The notes beneath the pieces are model-generated. The model was not told the DNA's origin, did no database searches, and saw only the letters and a program-made list of their open reading frames with translations. DNA of 64,000 bases, from contig NZ_CP016364.1 of the NCBI RefSeq assembly GCF_001888185.1, forward strand, positions 1,240,001 to 1,304,000, in the 5' to 3' direction. This DNA is from Phaeobacter porticola (GTDB lineage Bacteria > Pseudomonadota > Alphaproteobacteria > Rhodobacterales > Rhodobacteraceae). This document shows positions 9,623 through 18,087 of the stretch, piece after piece. The position numbers and the translations under genes were made by a program. How positions within the stretch are numbered: position 1 is the stretch's first letter; every line of letters begins with the position of its first letter.

Positions 9623-10987
9623 TTATTCTGCGGGAACGCTTTGTGCGTCCGGCGCACCGCGTCCCGTTGCAATCAGGGCGCGACGCGTCTGGGCGTAGCT
9701 GTCTTCAGCGCCCCCCCTCTGAGCGCGCCGTTCATTGAGGATTGTCTCGACAGCGTCCAGACGACCTGCGCGGATACCTGCGTCAATTGTCACCCGTTCG
9801 AATACATCCCGCTGGGCATGACTGCCGCCAGCCAGTTGCAGCGTGTTCCGCCCGGCTGCGAGATATCCAAAGGCCTCGCCGTAGTTGCCCTCGCCAAAGG
9901 CCTCAAGCCCCGACGCCAGGCCGCAACCCGGTGCCGCCATACGGGCGTCGATTTCGCTTGCACCGCGACGGGCATCGGCGTGAATACGTTGGACCAGCTG
10001 ACCAGTTTCTGCCTTGCGATCATCGCCAACGAGGGCCAGCAGATAGTGCAGATCCGCGAATATCAGACAACCGTCTTCGGTCCGGTTGGCACATAGTTCG
10101 GCCAGTTCTTCCCAGCGATTGCCAATGGCGACGCCCTCCAGCTCTAGCCGCATCAGCAGTGATGTGGCGTTGGAGATATCGCGGTAATCGTCGGTTTTGT
10201 CCTTGCGGATTTCATGGTCATAGAGCGCCAGCACCTGATCGGTCTGCCCCTGATCCAGATGCATCAGGGCCTTGTGCCACCAGACGTGATAGCGGAAGTT
10301 GTTGCAATGCGCCCAGGCCTCTTCACGGCCCGTCAACCAGTCAAGCCCGGCACGGGAATTGCCCTTCATTTCGTGAACATGTGCCACGGCGTGCAATCCC
10401 CATGCATCGTCTGGTGCCATCCACAACGCCTGCCTGCCGGCTGTTTCCGCCAGATCATAGGCCCCGGTTTCCTCGAGGGAGAACGCATGGCACCCAAGCA
10501 GGTAACCACGTCCTTTGTGGTCCGGGTCGTAAGCGGGTAGCACCCGTTCGATTGACTGACGCATGCCCGAACTGTCGCCAAGGATAAATCGGATGCCGTG
10601 GCTCAGCTTCATTGCCAGAGAATCCTGAGGGTGTTTAAGAAGCAGGGCTTCCATCTCGGCGATTGCGACTGAGGGACGACCGTCGAGCCAGGCGCCAAGT
10701 GCAGCAATATAGTGACGCTCGCGCGGCAGCGCGCCTTCCTCAGCGGCCTTTGCTGCTGCGTAGGCATCGCGCGCCACTCCCATCAACTCGGCCCGCCCCA
10801 GCATAAGAACAAAGATACCTTTGGCTGCCTGCGCAAGCGCGAATTCAGGCGCGGCCTCAAGCAACGCACCAAGATATTGTGGCGCCGCCGCGCCGTGTGA
10901 CAACACGCCCATCTGTACAGCATTCCAATTCTCAAGAGCTGAGGCGTCGGTCAGGCTGGTCTCTTGGCCAAAAATATCTTGCATCAT
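9623..10987 (-). CDS. TTC38-like tetratricopeptide repeat protein
   Basis: The 454-aa product is made almost entirely of helical repeats of TPR type, for example FALAQAAKGIFVLMLGRAEL, DAWGLHAVAHVHEMKGNSRA and FRYHVWWHKALMHLDQGQTD. The last two resemble the conserved blocks of the TTC38 family found from bacteria to animals. No signal peptide or catalytic motif is visible, so a cytoplasmic scaffold or binding role is likely and the partner is unknown. The open frame continues 84 codons upstream, but that part is Cys/Arg-rich and unlike the repeats. I therefore start at the tandem ATGs at 10987/10984. It ends 22 bases before opgC in the same direction but is transcribed towards it from its own upstream region. 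Confidence 0.78.
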   Translation of the reverse strand: MMQDIFGQETSLTDASALENWNAVQMGVLSHGAAAPQYLGALLEAAPEFALAQAAKGIFVLMLGRAELMGVARDAYAAAKAAEEGALPRERHYIAALGAWLDGRPSVAIAEMEALLLKHPQDSLAMKLSHGIRFILGDSSGMRQSIERVLPAYDPDHKGRGYLLGCHAFSLEETGAYDLAETAGRQALWMAPDDAWGLHAVAHVHEMKGNSRAGLDWLTGREEAWAHCNNFRYHVWWHKALMHLDQGQTDQVLALYDHEIRKDKTDDYRDISNATSLLMRLELEGVAIGNRWEELAELCANRTEDGCLIFADLHYLLALVGDDRKAETGQLVQRIHADARRGASEIDARMAAPGCGLASGLEAFGEGNYGEAFGYLAAGRNTLQLAGGSHAQRDVFERVTIDAGIRAGRLDAVETILNERRAQRGGAEDSYAQTRRALIATGRGAPDAQSVPAE

Positions 10988-11372
10988 CGTTTGTCCGATC
11001 CGTGTCAAAAACGAAAGCAGTGGTGCTTTGGCATCAAGCCTAAAGCACGGCATCGCGCCTCGCGATGCCCGCTCGCGGTTTGGTGAAGTGGCGTGTGCAA
11101 TCTTGCAGCAATAGCAGGCTAACCGTGTCAATTGGCAGCGATTTCCCGCATTTTTGCGGCGCTGACAAGCCCTCACAACAGCGGTTTGGCCAAAGACTGC
11201 CGGTTTCTGTAACACTCGGCCAGATCCTGCCGGTTGCAATTCTATTTGCCCGTGGTTTTTTGCGGATTCTTAAGGAGATAGCTAAGGCGCGGGCAAGGAA
11301 CAGCGACCGCCCTGATCGGGACGATCGCCGTATTGGTTGTTTAGATCACCCGAAACGCAAGCAGGACGCGGC
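10988..11372. other. Intergenic region without a convincing gene
   Basis: About 385 bases separate the CoA-transferase stop from the start of the TPR gene. Open frames exist on both strands, but the translations are rich in Arg, Cys and Pro and look like noise. The left part should hold the promoter and leader of the TPR gene. No strong hairpin with a T run and no clear inverted repeat was seen. Confidence 0.5.
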
Positions 11373-12596
11373 TTAGAAGTCGTCTTCGGCAAAGGGATCC
11401 GCAGAGTCGGTCAGCCGGTCGGTACTGGCCCCGCATGTCGGCGGCGCGTAGCGATAGGTGATTGGCGTGCGTGAGAGTTTCAGCGGATTGCCCAGCAATC
11501 GGACCGGGCCGACGGACGACGACATTTCGATTGCCATGTCCCGTGCTGCGACCTGATCAGAGGTAAAGACTTGATCGAGTGTCTGGACCGGCCCGGCCGG
11601 CACTTGTCTGGCCTCCATCGCGGCGATGACATCTTGCGTCGTGTACTGGCACAGGACAGGAACGAGAATGTCGGCGAGGGCATCGCGATACTTCAGCCGA
11701 GCGGGATTGGTGGCAAAGCGCGGATCTCGTGCCAGACCATCAAGCCCGAGAAAAGACAGGAACCGTGCAAACTGTGCATCATTGCCCACCGCCAGGATCA
11801 CATGGCCGTCGGAGGTTTGATAAAGGCCATAGGGCACGATACTGGGGTGCTCATTGCCGCGTCTCTTGGGGGGGGCGTCGGTGTTAAGTGTGGCGACACC
11901 TTCGTTGATCAGCCAGGCGATCTGCGCATCAACAAGGGCGATATCGACTTGCTGGCCCTCGCCGGTTTTTTCCTTGTGGCGAAGTGCAGCAAGAATTCCG
12001 ACACAGGCGTACATGCCGCACATCACATCGGCGATGCCAACGCCAACCTTCATAGGCTGGCCATCCGGTTCGCCGGTCAGCGACATGATCCCGCCGTAGC
12101 CCTGTGCCATAAGGTCATAGCCAGGTTTATGCGCATTGGGGCCAGTTTGGCCGTATCCGGAGATTGAGCCGTAGACGAGATGCGGAAACTCCGAGCGCAG
12201 GCTGTCGTAGTCGAGGCGGTATTTGGCCAGTCCACCGGGTTTGAAATTCTCCAGCAGAATATCTGCTTCGGCGGCGAGGCGGCGTATCACCTGCTGCCCT
12301 TCGACGGTGGAGATATCCACTTTGATGGAGCGCTTGTTGCGGTTTGCGGCCATGAAATAGGCCGAGAGATCGGATTGCTGACCCTCGGCATCGACCACAT
12401 GGGGCGGTCCCCATTGGCGGGTGTCATCGCCGCCGCTCTGCGGATTTTCCACTTTCAGCACGCTGGCCCCCAGATCTCCCAGCATCTGGGTACAGGTTGG
12501 CCCGGCCAGAATGCGGGAGAGGTCCAGCACCTTGATCCCCGTGAGGGGGCCGTGGGGCAGTTTGCCGTCGGTGGTGGACGGATCAGATGAGCCCAT
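11373..12596 (-). CDS. Class III (CaiB/BaiF) CoA-transferase
   Basis: The protein (407 aa) is a family III acyl-CoA transferase, moving CoA between carboxylic acids through an aspartyl-CoA intermediate. The N-terminus LTGIKVLDLSRILAGPTCTQ is the family start. The segment GYDLMAQGYGGIMSLTGEPD contains the conserved Asp expected to be acylated, and NEHPSIVPYGLYQTSDGHVI is also typical. Two tandem ATGs occur at 12599 and 12596; GGGAGG six bases before the second decides the start. It overlaps the upstream TPP-enzyme gene by 14 bases, an arrangement that recalls frc-oxc (formyl-CoA transferase with oxalyl-CoA decarboxylase), but the acid it activates cannot be named. Confidence 0.88.
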   Translation of the reverse strand: MGSSDPSTTDGKLPHGPLTGIKVLDLSRILAGPTCTQMLGDLGASVLKVENPQSGGDDTRQWGPPHVVDAEGQQSDLSAYFMAANRNKRSIKVDISTVEGQQVIRRLAAEADILLENFKPGGLAKYRLDYDSLRSEFPHLVYGSISGYGQTGPNAHKPGYDLMAQGYGGIMSLTGEPDGQPMKVGVGIADVMCGMYACVGILAALRHKEKTGEGQQVDIALVDAQIAWLINEGVATLNTDAPPKRRGNEHPSIVPYGLYQTSDGHVILAVGNDAQFARFLSFLGLDGLARDPRFATNPARLKYRDALADILVPVLCQYTTQDVIAAMEARQVPAGPVQTLDQVFTSDQVAARDMAIEMSSSVGPVRLLGNPLKLSRTPITYRYAPPTCGASTDRLTDSADPFAEDDF

Positions 12597-14247
12597 CATA
12601 GGCCTCCCGGTCAAATTCTGCAGCAATAACAGTGAAACGTTCGGCCTGCTGTGCCTCACTCAGGGCGACCCGCAGGCTGGTGCGGTCGCGAACGCGCACG
12701 CCATTGCCACCAAAGGCGCGACCCATGGCGGCGAAGTCATGTCGACCAAAATCGACGCCTGCATTGTCAAGCTGACGCTGGCGTTGTTTCAGATCAATGA
12801 GCGCGAGACTGGCGTCGACAAACACCACAAAGATCGGCGCGACGCCCAGTTCGGCTGCAGTGGACAATTCACCTGCAACCATCAGAAAACCAGCGTCGCC
12901 TGAAAAACTGACAACCGTTCGCTGAGGCTCGGCCAGCTTGCGCCCTATGGCCATGGGCACGGCGCAGCCCATGGTGCACAGAGCAGAGGATTGGATCAAG
13001 GCGCGAGGCTCCTGACAACGCCACATCTGCGAGAGCAAAATCCGATGTGCGCCGCTGTCAGCCGTGGCGAGCGTATCGGCGGGCAGGGTGGTCTGGCATT
13101 CTGCGATGATCGCCGCAGGTCCCCAATCAGATTTCGCGGCAAACCCGTCTGCAAGGGCCTGACGTACAGATGCGGGGCGATTGTCTGGCCAGCGCGGCAT
13201 GTCCGTATTGCTATCATCAGCCAGCTGCGTGCCGATCGTCAATGCACGCAGGGAAGGGATCAGCCCTGCCGCGATGGTCAGCGTGGCTGCATGCATGTAA
13301 TGGGTGTTGTCCTCGGCAGCGATGTCAATCACCCGTTGACGGGTGCAATCCCAGACATCGCGCCAGCCGGGACGCATCTCAATCGGGTCATAGCCAAGCG
13401 CGAGGATCAGATCCGCCTCAGCCACCAGTGGCAGCAGATGGCGATCTGCCAGCGGCGACAGCCCCGCGCCGCCCAGGCACAGCGGATGATCCTCGGGCAG
13501 GATGCCCTTGGCCTTGTAGGTCGTTACAAACGGAATCTGGTAGAGCTCCAGAAACGCAAGGAGGGCCGCGCCCGCCGTTTCGGCCACCGCATCAAGGCCG
13601 ATCACCGCCAGCGGGCGCTCTGCCTCAGCCAACCAACCACGCGCCTGCGCGAGGTCCGTGGGATTGGCCTGTGTCGGTCTGGCAGGCGCGAAGTTTGGGC
13701 GGTGATCCCCAGCGGCTGCATCCGCAACGGAGATTGGCACATCTATATGCACGGGTCCACTGCGCGGCGCGGTAGCAATCCGTAGGGCCTTGTCAGCGAT
13801 CACGCCGGCTGCCTTGGCATCGAGCCGGTACGTGGCTTTGGTGATTGGCGCAAAAACAGCCTGATGATCCAACACCTGGTGGGTGTAGGTTGCCGCCTCG
13901 CAGGCGTCGACACAGCCAGTCAGCACCAGCATCGGTACCCGATCCTGATGGGCATTGGCCACAACATTCACACCATTGAGCGCGCCGGGGCCAAGTGTTG
14001 CCACAAGGATTACTGGCGCGCCATCGCTGTGGTACACGCCTTCGCCCATAAAGCCGGCACAGTTTTCATGCTTAGCCAGATGAAACGCGATCCCTGCCTT
14101 GGTCAAGGCATCAACAAGGGTCAGCACCTCGCCACCCGGCATGCCAAATGCGTGGCGACACCCGGCTGCATATAGCCGTTGAGCCAGGACATCTGCCGCG
14201 CGCAATGGTTCTGTGGCACCCGCAGTTGCGGTGTCGGCCTGTGTCAT
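12583..14247 (-). CDS. Thiamine-diphosphate-dependent enzyme, acetolactate synthase-like
   Basis: The 554-aa product has the three-domain layout of the ALS/decarboxylase superfamily: a pyrimidine-binding domain with the catalytic Glu in AKHENCAGFMGEG (about residues 58-70), a central domain (about 195-330), and a diphosphate-binding domain with GDAGFLMVAGELSTAAELG (about 450-470). The usual GDG...NN metal motif is GDA...VDASLALIDLKQ here. That form occurs in a subgroup of uncharacterised ALS-like proteins, so a biosynthetic acetolactate synthase role is unlikely. The downstream overlapping CoA-transferase suggests a decarboxylase or lyase acting on a CoA thioester or 2-oxo acid. Substrate unknown. 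Confidence 0.82.
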   Translation of the reverse strand: MTQADTATAGATEPLRAADVLAQRLYAAGCRHAFGMPGGEVLTLVDALTKAGIAFHLAKHENCAGFMGEGVYHSDGAPVILVATLGPGALNGVNVVANAHQDRVPMLVLTGCVDACEAATYTHQVLDHQAVFAPITKATYRLDAKAAGVIADKALRIATAPRSGPVHIDVPISVADAAAGDHRPNFAPARPTQANPTDLAQARGWLAEAERPLAVIGLDAVAETAGAALLAFLELYQIPFVTTYKAKGILPEDHPLCLGGAGLSPLADRHLLPLVAEADLILALGYDPIEMRPGWRDVWDCTRQRVIDIAAEDNTHYMHAATLTIAAGLIPSLRALTIGTQLADDSNTDMPRWPDNRPASVRQALADGFAAKSDWGPAAIIAECQTTLPADTLATADSGAHRILLSQMWRCQEPRALIQSSALCTMGCAVPMAIGRKLAEPQRTVVSFSGDAGFLMVAGELSTAAELGVAPIFVVFVDASLALIDLKQRQRQLDNAGVDFGRHDFAAMGRAFGGNGVRVRDRTSLRVALSEAQQAERFTVIAAEFDREAYDGLI

Positions 14248-14328
14248 GGAATCCGCCCTTCGTGAACAAGTTCCGCCAAATTGCCGGAACCGCGTCCTGT
14301 TGCAAGCCTCCTCACGCGGGTGTGAGCG

Positions 14329-14817
14329 TCAAGGCGCCGATTGGATTGCTTTTTGCGCAATCTCGTCAAGACGTTGGTCCAGTTTTGCAGCGATTACAAT
14401 AAGCGCACCACCGCCCTCGTCTTGATATGGGGCGAAGACATAGGCTGCGGTCTTGTAGGACAGAGTTGCCGTTCCGTCGGAATTTTCGGTGACATAGAGC
14501 CGTATTGGCGCCTCGATCATGGCGGCAGTGGAGAGATTCAGGATCTGTACCGCGAAATCATTGTTGAAGACCCCAATCACGCGATTGCCAGGGATAGTGA
14601 CACCGCGCGCAGCGGCAGCCTTGGTCGGACCGGCCTGGGTCACCACGAACAACCCTTTATCTCTGGTCGCAGCTATGACGTCGCGGACCAGCTGATCGTA
14701 GGTTTTGTCGCTGTTATGTACGGCCCAACCGGTGCGTTCGGAAACTGACTCAGCGGCGGCACCGTGTGGTAACGCGATTGCGAGCACCATGAACATCAGC
14801 AACAGGCTGTTAAGCAT
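14329..14817 (-). CDS. Exported DUF302 domain protein
   Basis: The product (162 aa) has a Sec signal peptide (MLNSLLLMFMVLAIALPHGAAA) followed by a DUF302 domain: the pattern YDQLVRDVIAATRDKGLFVV, then VIGVFNNDFAVQILN, and APIRLYVTENSDGTATLSYK is typical of this small alpha/beta fold of unknown biochemical role, often found near redox or sulfur genes. The ATG at 14817 follows GGGGAAG at good distance and directly starts the signal peptide. An upstream in-frame ATG would add an 18-residue charged extension and is rejected. It is transcribed leftward and lies downstream of the soxT end. Confidence 0.8.
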   Translation of the reverse strand: MLNSLLLMFMVLAIALPHGAAAESVSERTGWAVHNSDKTYDQLVRDVIAATRDKGLFVVTQAGPTKAAAARGVTIPGNRVIGVFNNDFAVQILNLSTAAMIEAPIRLYVTENSDGTATLSYKTAAYVFAPYQDEGGGALIVIAAKLDQRLDEIAQKAIQSAP

Positions 14818-15004
14818 CGTCTTCCCCGACAAGCTGATGTCAGCCGCGCGAGCTCTTAATAGGTGATGCATTAGGTGGTATCTCCTTGCTTCGCGGGCCG
14901 GACGTATCTGTCTAGCGGGTGTGGTCCGTGTTGAGCGCTGTTCAGCAGGTTAGCGCGAGCGCGCCGCCAGAGAAGTCACATTGTTGTGGGGGCGGCGCGG
15001 GCAT

Positions 15005-16075
15005 TCAGGCTGCCCGGCGAAAACCGACGATTAGCTGGCGCAGGCCAAACGCGGCCCCAGCAAAGATAGACAAAAAGGTTACCGGTGCCGACAGTGACAA
15101 TAATGAAAAGGCGCTTAGCCCCTGACCAACTGTGCAGCCCATCGCGATCACTGCACCTCCCCCCATAATGGCAGCCCCGACAATCTGGCGACGCAGCTCT
15201 CTTGGGTCGTCGCAGGCTTCCCAGCGAAAATGCCCCTTGATCAATGATCCGATGAACGCCCCCAACCAGACCCCACTGACAGAACCGACTGCAAAACTGA
15301 TGGGACGTAGGCTGCCGGTCATCGTCCACAGAATGGTCTCTCCCAACGGGGCCGAGAAGGAGTGCGACACCACCGGCACCGCGTCAAAGCCGGTGCGGGC
15401 GATATAGCTGCTACCGGCCCAACCGCTGACAATTGCAAACGCCACAAGTGCCGCCCAGCCGATTGCGGCTGGATCATCACGAATCTCGCGGCCTAAGGCC
15501 GAGCACAAGAGGATCGCGCCACCGCTGACAAAGCCCAGAGTGGGAACGGAAAGCCCGCTATAGGCAGCCAGATGATGGGCCAGCCCTGCGGGCAGGTCAT
15601 TGCTGATGGTCTCCTGTAGAAACAGCATGTTGCGCAGCGGGGCAAGCGGACCTGCAAGCACCACAAAGGTTGAGACCCCCATCACCAATACGATCACGAA
15701 ACTGCGCAGATCCCCGCCGCCAAGCCGGGCGATGGCGCCATAACCGCACATGCCGCTAAGGGCCATGCCATATCCAAACATCAATCCGCCGGAGATTGAC
15801 GCCAAGGGCATCCAGCGAATGGTGAGATATTGTGACTGTACCGGATCCAGCCAGCCAAGCGCGATCAGGCCAAAGCTACCGAGGACGGCCATGCCAACCG
15901 CCATGCCCCACATCCGCATCCGCAAAGAGGAGCCGCCGTAGAGCAGATCTTCGATGGCACCCAAAGTACAAAAGCGGCCCAGGCGTGCTGTCAAACCCAG
16001 CAATACCCCGCCGAACAGACCCAATAGGACAGTCAGATGCGTGTCGCTGATAAGGTCTGACAGGGTCTCGGGCAT
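15005..16075 (-). CDS. soxT: YeeE/YedE-family sulfur-compound permease (SoxT-like)
   Basis: A polytopic membrane protein of 356 aa with two homologous halves typical of full-length YeeE/TsuA transporters, which import thiosulfate or related sulfur species by relaying it along conserved cysteines. The Cys motifs visible are GRFCTLGAIEDLLYGG (near residue 35), GMCGYGAIARLGGGD (near 110) and AMGCTVGQGLSAFS (near 315). It is the last gene of the leftward soxS-soxR-soxT arm of the sox locus. That position and similarity are the reason for the name SoxT, whose role in Paracoccus-type clusters is import of a sulfur signal or substrate for regulation. Confidence 0.88.
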   Translation of the reverse strand: MPETLSDLISDTHLTVLLGLFGGVLLGLTARLGRFCTLGAIEDLLYGGSSLRMRMWGMAVGMAVLGSFGLIALGWLDPVQSQYLTIRWMPLASISGGLMFGYGMALSGMCGYGAIARLGGGDLRSFVIVLVMGVSTFVVLAGPLAPLRNMLFLQETISNDLPAGLAHHLAAYSGLSVPTLGFVSGGAILLCSALGREIRDDPAAIGWAALVAFAIVSGWAGSSYIARTGFDAVPVVSHSFSAPLGETILWTMTGSLRPISFAVGSVSGVWLGAFIGSLIKGHFRWEACDDPRELRRQIVGAAIMGGGAVIAMGCTVGQGLSAFSLLSLSAPVTFLSIFAGAAFGLRQLIVGFRRAA

Positions 16076-16162
16076 GAAGGGCGTACTTCGTCGCTTGAGA
16101 AAGGCAGTGCTGCCGGGAAGCCGCAGGTCACCACCGTGTAGAGTGGGCGCATGGACAGGTGG

Positions 16163-16498
16163 TCAATCGTCCTTGCAGAATAATTCATAAACCACTTCCA
16201 AAATACGGCGAGGACGATCATCTGCCAGCCGGTAGTAGATGGTCTTGCCCTCGCGCCGTGGAATGACCAACCCTTCCAGCCGCAGGCGGGAGAGCTGCTG
16301 GGAGACTGCGGCCTGCCGTGCAGAAAGCAGCTCTTCCAGCTCGGTCACAGATTTTTCGCCCGAGACCAGGTGGCACAGTATCATCAAGCGCCCTTCATGG
16401 CTGATCGCCTTCAGAAAATTCGAAGCACGAGTGGCATTGTCCACCATCGTGTCGAGATCTTCGGGAGCCATGTCGGCGGAAAACTGTGGCAGGGCCAT
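16163..16498 (-). CDS. soxR: ArsR-family sulfur-responsive repressor SoxR
   Basis: An ArsR-type winged-helix regulator of 111 aa. The recognition segment is SARQAAVSQQLSRLRLEGLV and the wing RREGKTIYYRLAD. Two cysteines, C42 (MILCHLVSG) and C108 (ELFCKDD), sit where the persulfide-sensing pair of SqrR/BigR/YgaV proteins lies. A bridge of sulfur atoms between them would release DNA. I start at 16498, where AAGGAAAG precedes the ATG. The open frame extends upstream, but that part overlaps soxS and has no family similarity. It lies between soxS and soxT and probably represses the sox promoters, four of which carry a matching palindrome in this window. Confidence 0.92.
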   Translation of the reverse strand: MALPQFSADMAPEDLDTMVDNATRASNFLKAISHEGRLMILCHLVSGEKSVTELEELLSARQAAVSQQLSRLRLEGLVIPRREGKTIYYRLADDRPRRILEVVYELFCKDD

Positions 16499-16517
16499 TT
16501 TGGTGTTCTTTCCTTGT

Positions 16518-16997
16518 TCAACCATCGGTGTCATGGGCGGTATCGGGCGCGGCGTGTGTGTGACCAGTGTCTGGGTCGCTGGCTGAGGGTGCGATGAATC
16601 CAGCGTGATCTTGCAACAATCCGGACAACAGTGGCCAGAAAAAATCCTCTCCCGGATAGCCTTCCAGCCTGGCCATTTCATGGCCACCTTCAACGATCAA
16701 GAAGGTCGGCGTGAATGTGACCCTGCGTGACAGGGTCAGATCTTTGGGCATATTGCGCAAGTTGGCGCGGCGGAGGGGGGCAAAGGCCCCTTCGGCGGTC
16801 TTGGGGTATATCGGAGCGATTTCCGCATCCCAGCGTGCACACCACGCGCAACCGGGCTGTTCAACCATCACCAGCTCTGCTGCATCGGTCGATCGTGCTA
16901 TCAAAAAAGTCGCGACCAATGCGCCCAGCACAAACCCTGTGCGGGCTAGGGCTTGCTTGCAATGCTGCAGCAATTTGGTCACGGGGGAGAGGGGCAT
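16518..16997 (-). CDS. soxS: Periplasmic thioredoxin SoxS
   Basis: A small exported thioredoxin-fold protein (159 aa) with a signal segment (GFVLGALVATFLIARSTDAA), a redox motif C50-A-W-C53 in EQPGCAWCARWDAEIAPIY, and the cis-Pro loop VTFTPTFLIVEGG. SoxS reduces disulfides and maintains the SoxY cysteine in active form. The C-terminus is a His/Asp-rich tail (DTGHTHAAPDTAHDTDG). I start at the ATG at 16997; the longer upstream frame has no signal peptide and crosses the soxS/soxV control region. It is first in the leftward soxS-soxR-soxT arm. Confidence 0.9.
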   Translation of the reverse strand: MPLSPVTKLLQHCKQALARTGFVLGALVATFLIARSTDAAELVMVEQPGCAWCARWDAEIAPIYPKTAEGAFAPLRRANLRNMPKDLTLSRRVTFTPTFLIVEGGHEMARLEGYPGEDFFWPLLSGLLQDHAGFIAPSASDPDTGHTHAAPDTAHDTDG

Positions 16998-17303
16998 GAT
17001 GCGAGGTTTCTTGGTGTTTGGGTTCAGTTCAGCGATGTGGAGTTTCGGCGCGCATGTCGCGCCATTGACGGAGCAGTGTCGACGGTGTCTATATGTACTA
17101 CGTAATTTGAATATGTGAATAGTACAAGTTTTGGTGATTGACGCGGTGAAACTGAACTCTTTTGGTTGCCTGAGTATTGATCGCGGATGCTTAAGTGATC
17201 GCGGATTTTGCCATTTAATTATGTGTGATGGTGCCGTGAGCCATACGAATATAGATGGAGCAAGGCCGATCACGTAGACGACAACAGCAGAGGGCCGAAC
17301 CAT
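16998..17303. promoter_or_regulatory. Divergent sox control region
   Basis: These 306 bases separate the leftward soxSRT arm from the rightward soxVWXYZABCD arm and carry no gene. The middle is AT-rich against a GC-rich background and holds a SoxR-box-like palindrome at 17105-17120. Around it lies an outer inverted repeat, GTACTA at 17095-17100 and TAGTAC at 17120-17125. Promoters for both arms are expected here, but I could not assign -35/-10 hexamers with confidence. Confidence 0.7.
17105..17120. promoter_or_regulatory. Putative SoxR operator, soxS/soxV
   Basis: The palindrome ATTTGAATATGTGAAT fits ATTC-N8-GAAT with one mismatch. It lies 108 bases before soxS and 184 before soxV, and shares spacing and core bases with the three sites before soxX, soxB and soxC. 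A binding site for the ArsR-type SoxR encoded next door is inferred. Confidence 0.65.
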
Positions 17304-18041
17304 ATGCTGGAAATTTCGCTATTTGGGGCCCTGATGGCGGGGCTCTTGTCATTCTTTACGCCCTGCGTGCTGCCAATGGTGCCATTTTATCTGTCTTACA
17401 TGGGCGGGCTCTCAATGGCGGAGCTACGCGGAGAGGGCGAGATCGCGCCTGGTGCGCAGCGGCGACTGGTGTCGGCGTCGGTCTGCTTCGCCGGCGGTGT
17501 CACAACAGTTTTTATGCTTTTGGGCATGGGGGCAACGGCGCTGGGACAGCTGTTTGGACAGTACCTAGAGATCCTGTCTTATGCTGCGGCACTATTGCTG
17601 CTGGTGTTCGGTTTGCATTTTTTGGGGGTGGTTCGTATCCCATTGCTGTACCGCGAAGCGCGAATTGAAAGCAGTGCATCACCTTCGACCTATGCCGGGG
17701 CCTATCTGATGGGGCTTGCCTTTGGCTTTGGCTGGACGCCGTGTGTGGGGCCTGCGCTAGCATCAATTCTAATGATTGCCTCGGGCATGGGCGATATTTG
17801 GCGCGGCGGCTTATTGTTGTTTGTCTACGGGGCCGCCATGACGGCGCCTTTTGTCGCGGCCGCGCTTTTTGCGCGCCCTTTCCTTGGCTTTGTGGGCCGT
17901 CATCGCGCTGCATTTGCCTGGGTGGAGAAGGGAATGGGCGTTATGTTGATCATCTTTGCGGTGCTGATTGCCACTGGCAGCGTGCGCTACATTGCTGAGG
18001 CGATGATCCGTTGGTTTCCAAGCTTTACAAGCCTTGGCTGA
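17304..18041 (+). CDS. soxV: CcdA-like thiol transporter SoxV
   Basis: A six-helix membrane protein (245 aa) of the CcdA/DsbD-beta family that carries reductant from cytoplasmic thioredoxin to the periplasm. The two redox cysteines lie in SFFTPCVLPMVPFYLS (about residue 21) and GFGWTPCVGPALASIL (about 144), in the first and fourth helices as expected. In sox clusters SoxV feeds electrons to SoxW or SoxS, which keep the SoxYZ carrier reduced. It is the first gene of the rightward sox operon, directly downstream of the shared control region. Confidence 0.93.
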   Translation: MLEISLFGALMAGLLSFFTPCVLPMVPFYLSYMGGLSMAELRGEGEIAPGAQRRLVSASVCFAGGVTTVFMLLGMGATALGQLFGQYLEILSYAAALLLLVFGLHFLGVVRIPLLYREARIESSASPSTYAGAYLMGLAFGFGWTPCVGPALASILMIASGMGDIWRGGLLLFVYGAAMTAPFVAAALFARPFLGFVGRHRAAFAWVEKGMGVMLIIFAVLIATGSVRYIAEAMIRWFPSFTSLG

Positions 18042-18087
18042 TTGACGCTGCGCATTGGTGTAATGGGCAGAATTGGGAGGATAGACT

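Noticed and set aside
11065-11376. Rightward open frame of 103 codons in the gap before the TPR gene
   Set aside because: The product is rich in Arg and shows no family pattern, the frame runs into the end of the CoA-transferase gene, and no good ribosome site precedes it.
14950-14999. GC-rich inverted repeat after soxT as terminator
   Set aside because: The arms are separated by about 20 bases and no T run follows on the minus strand.
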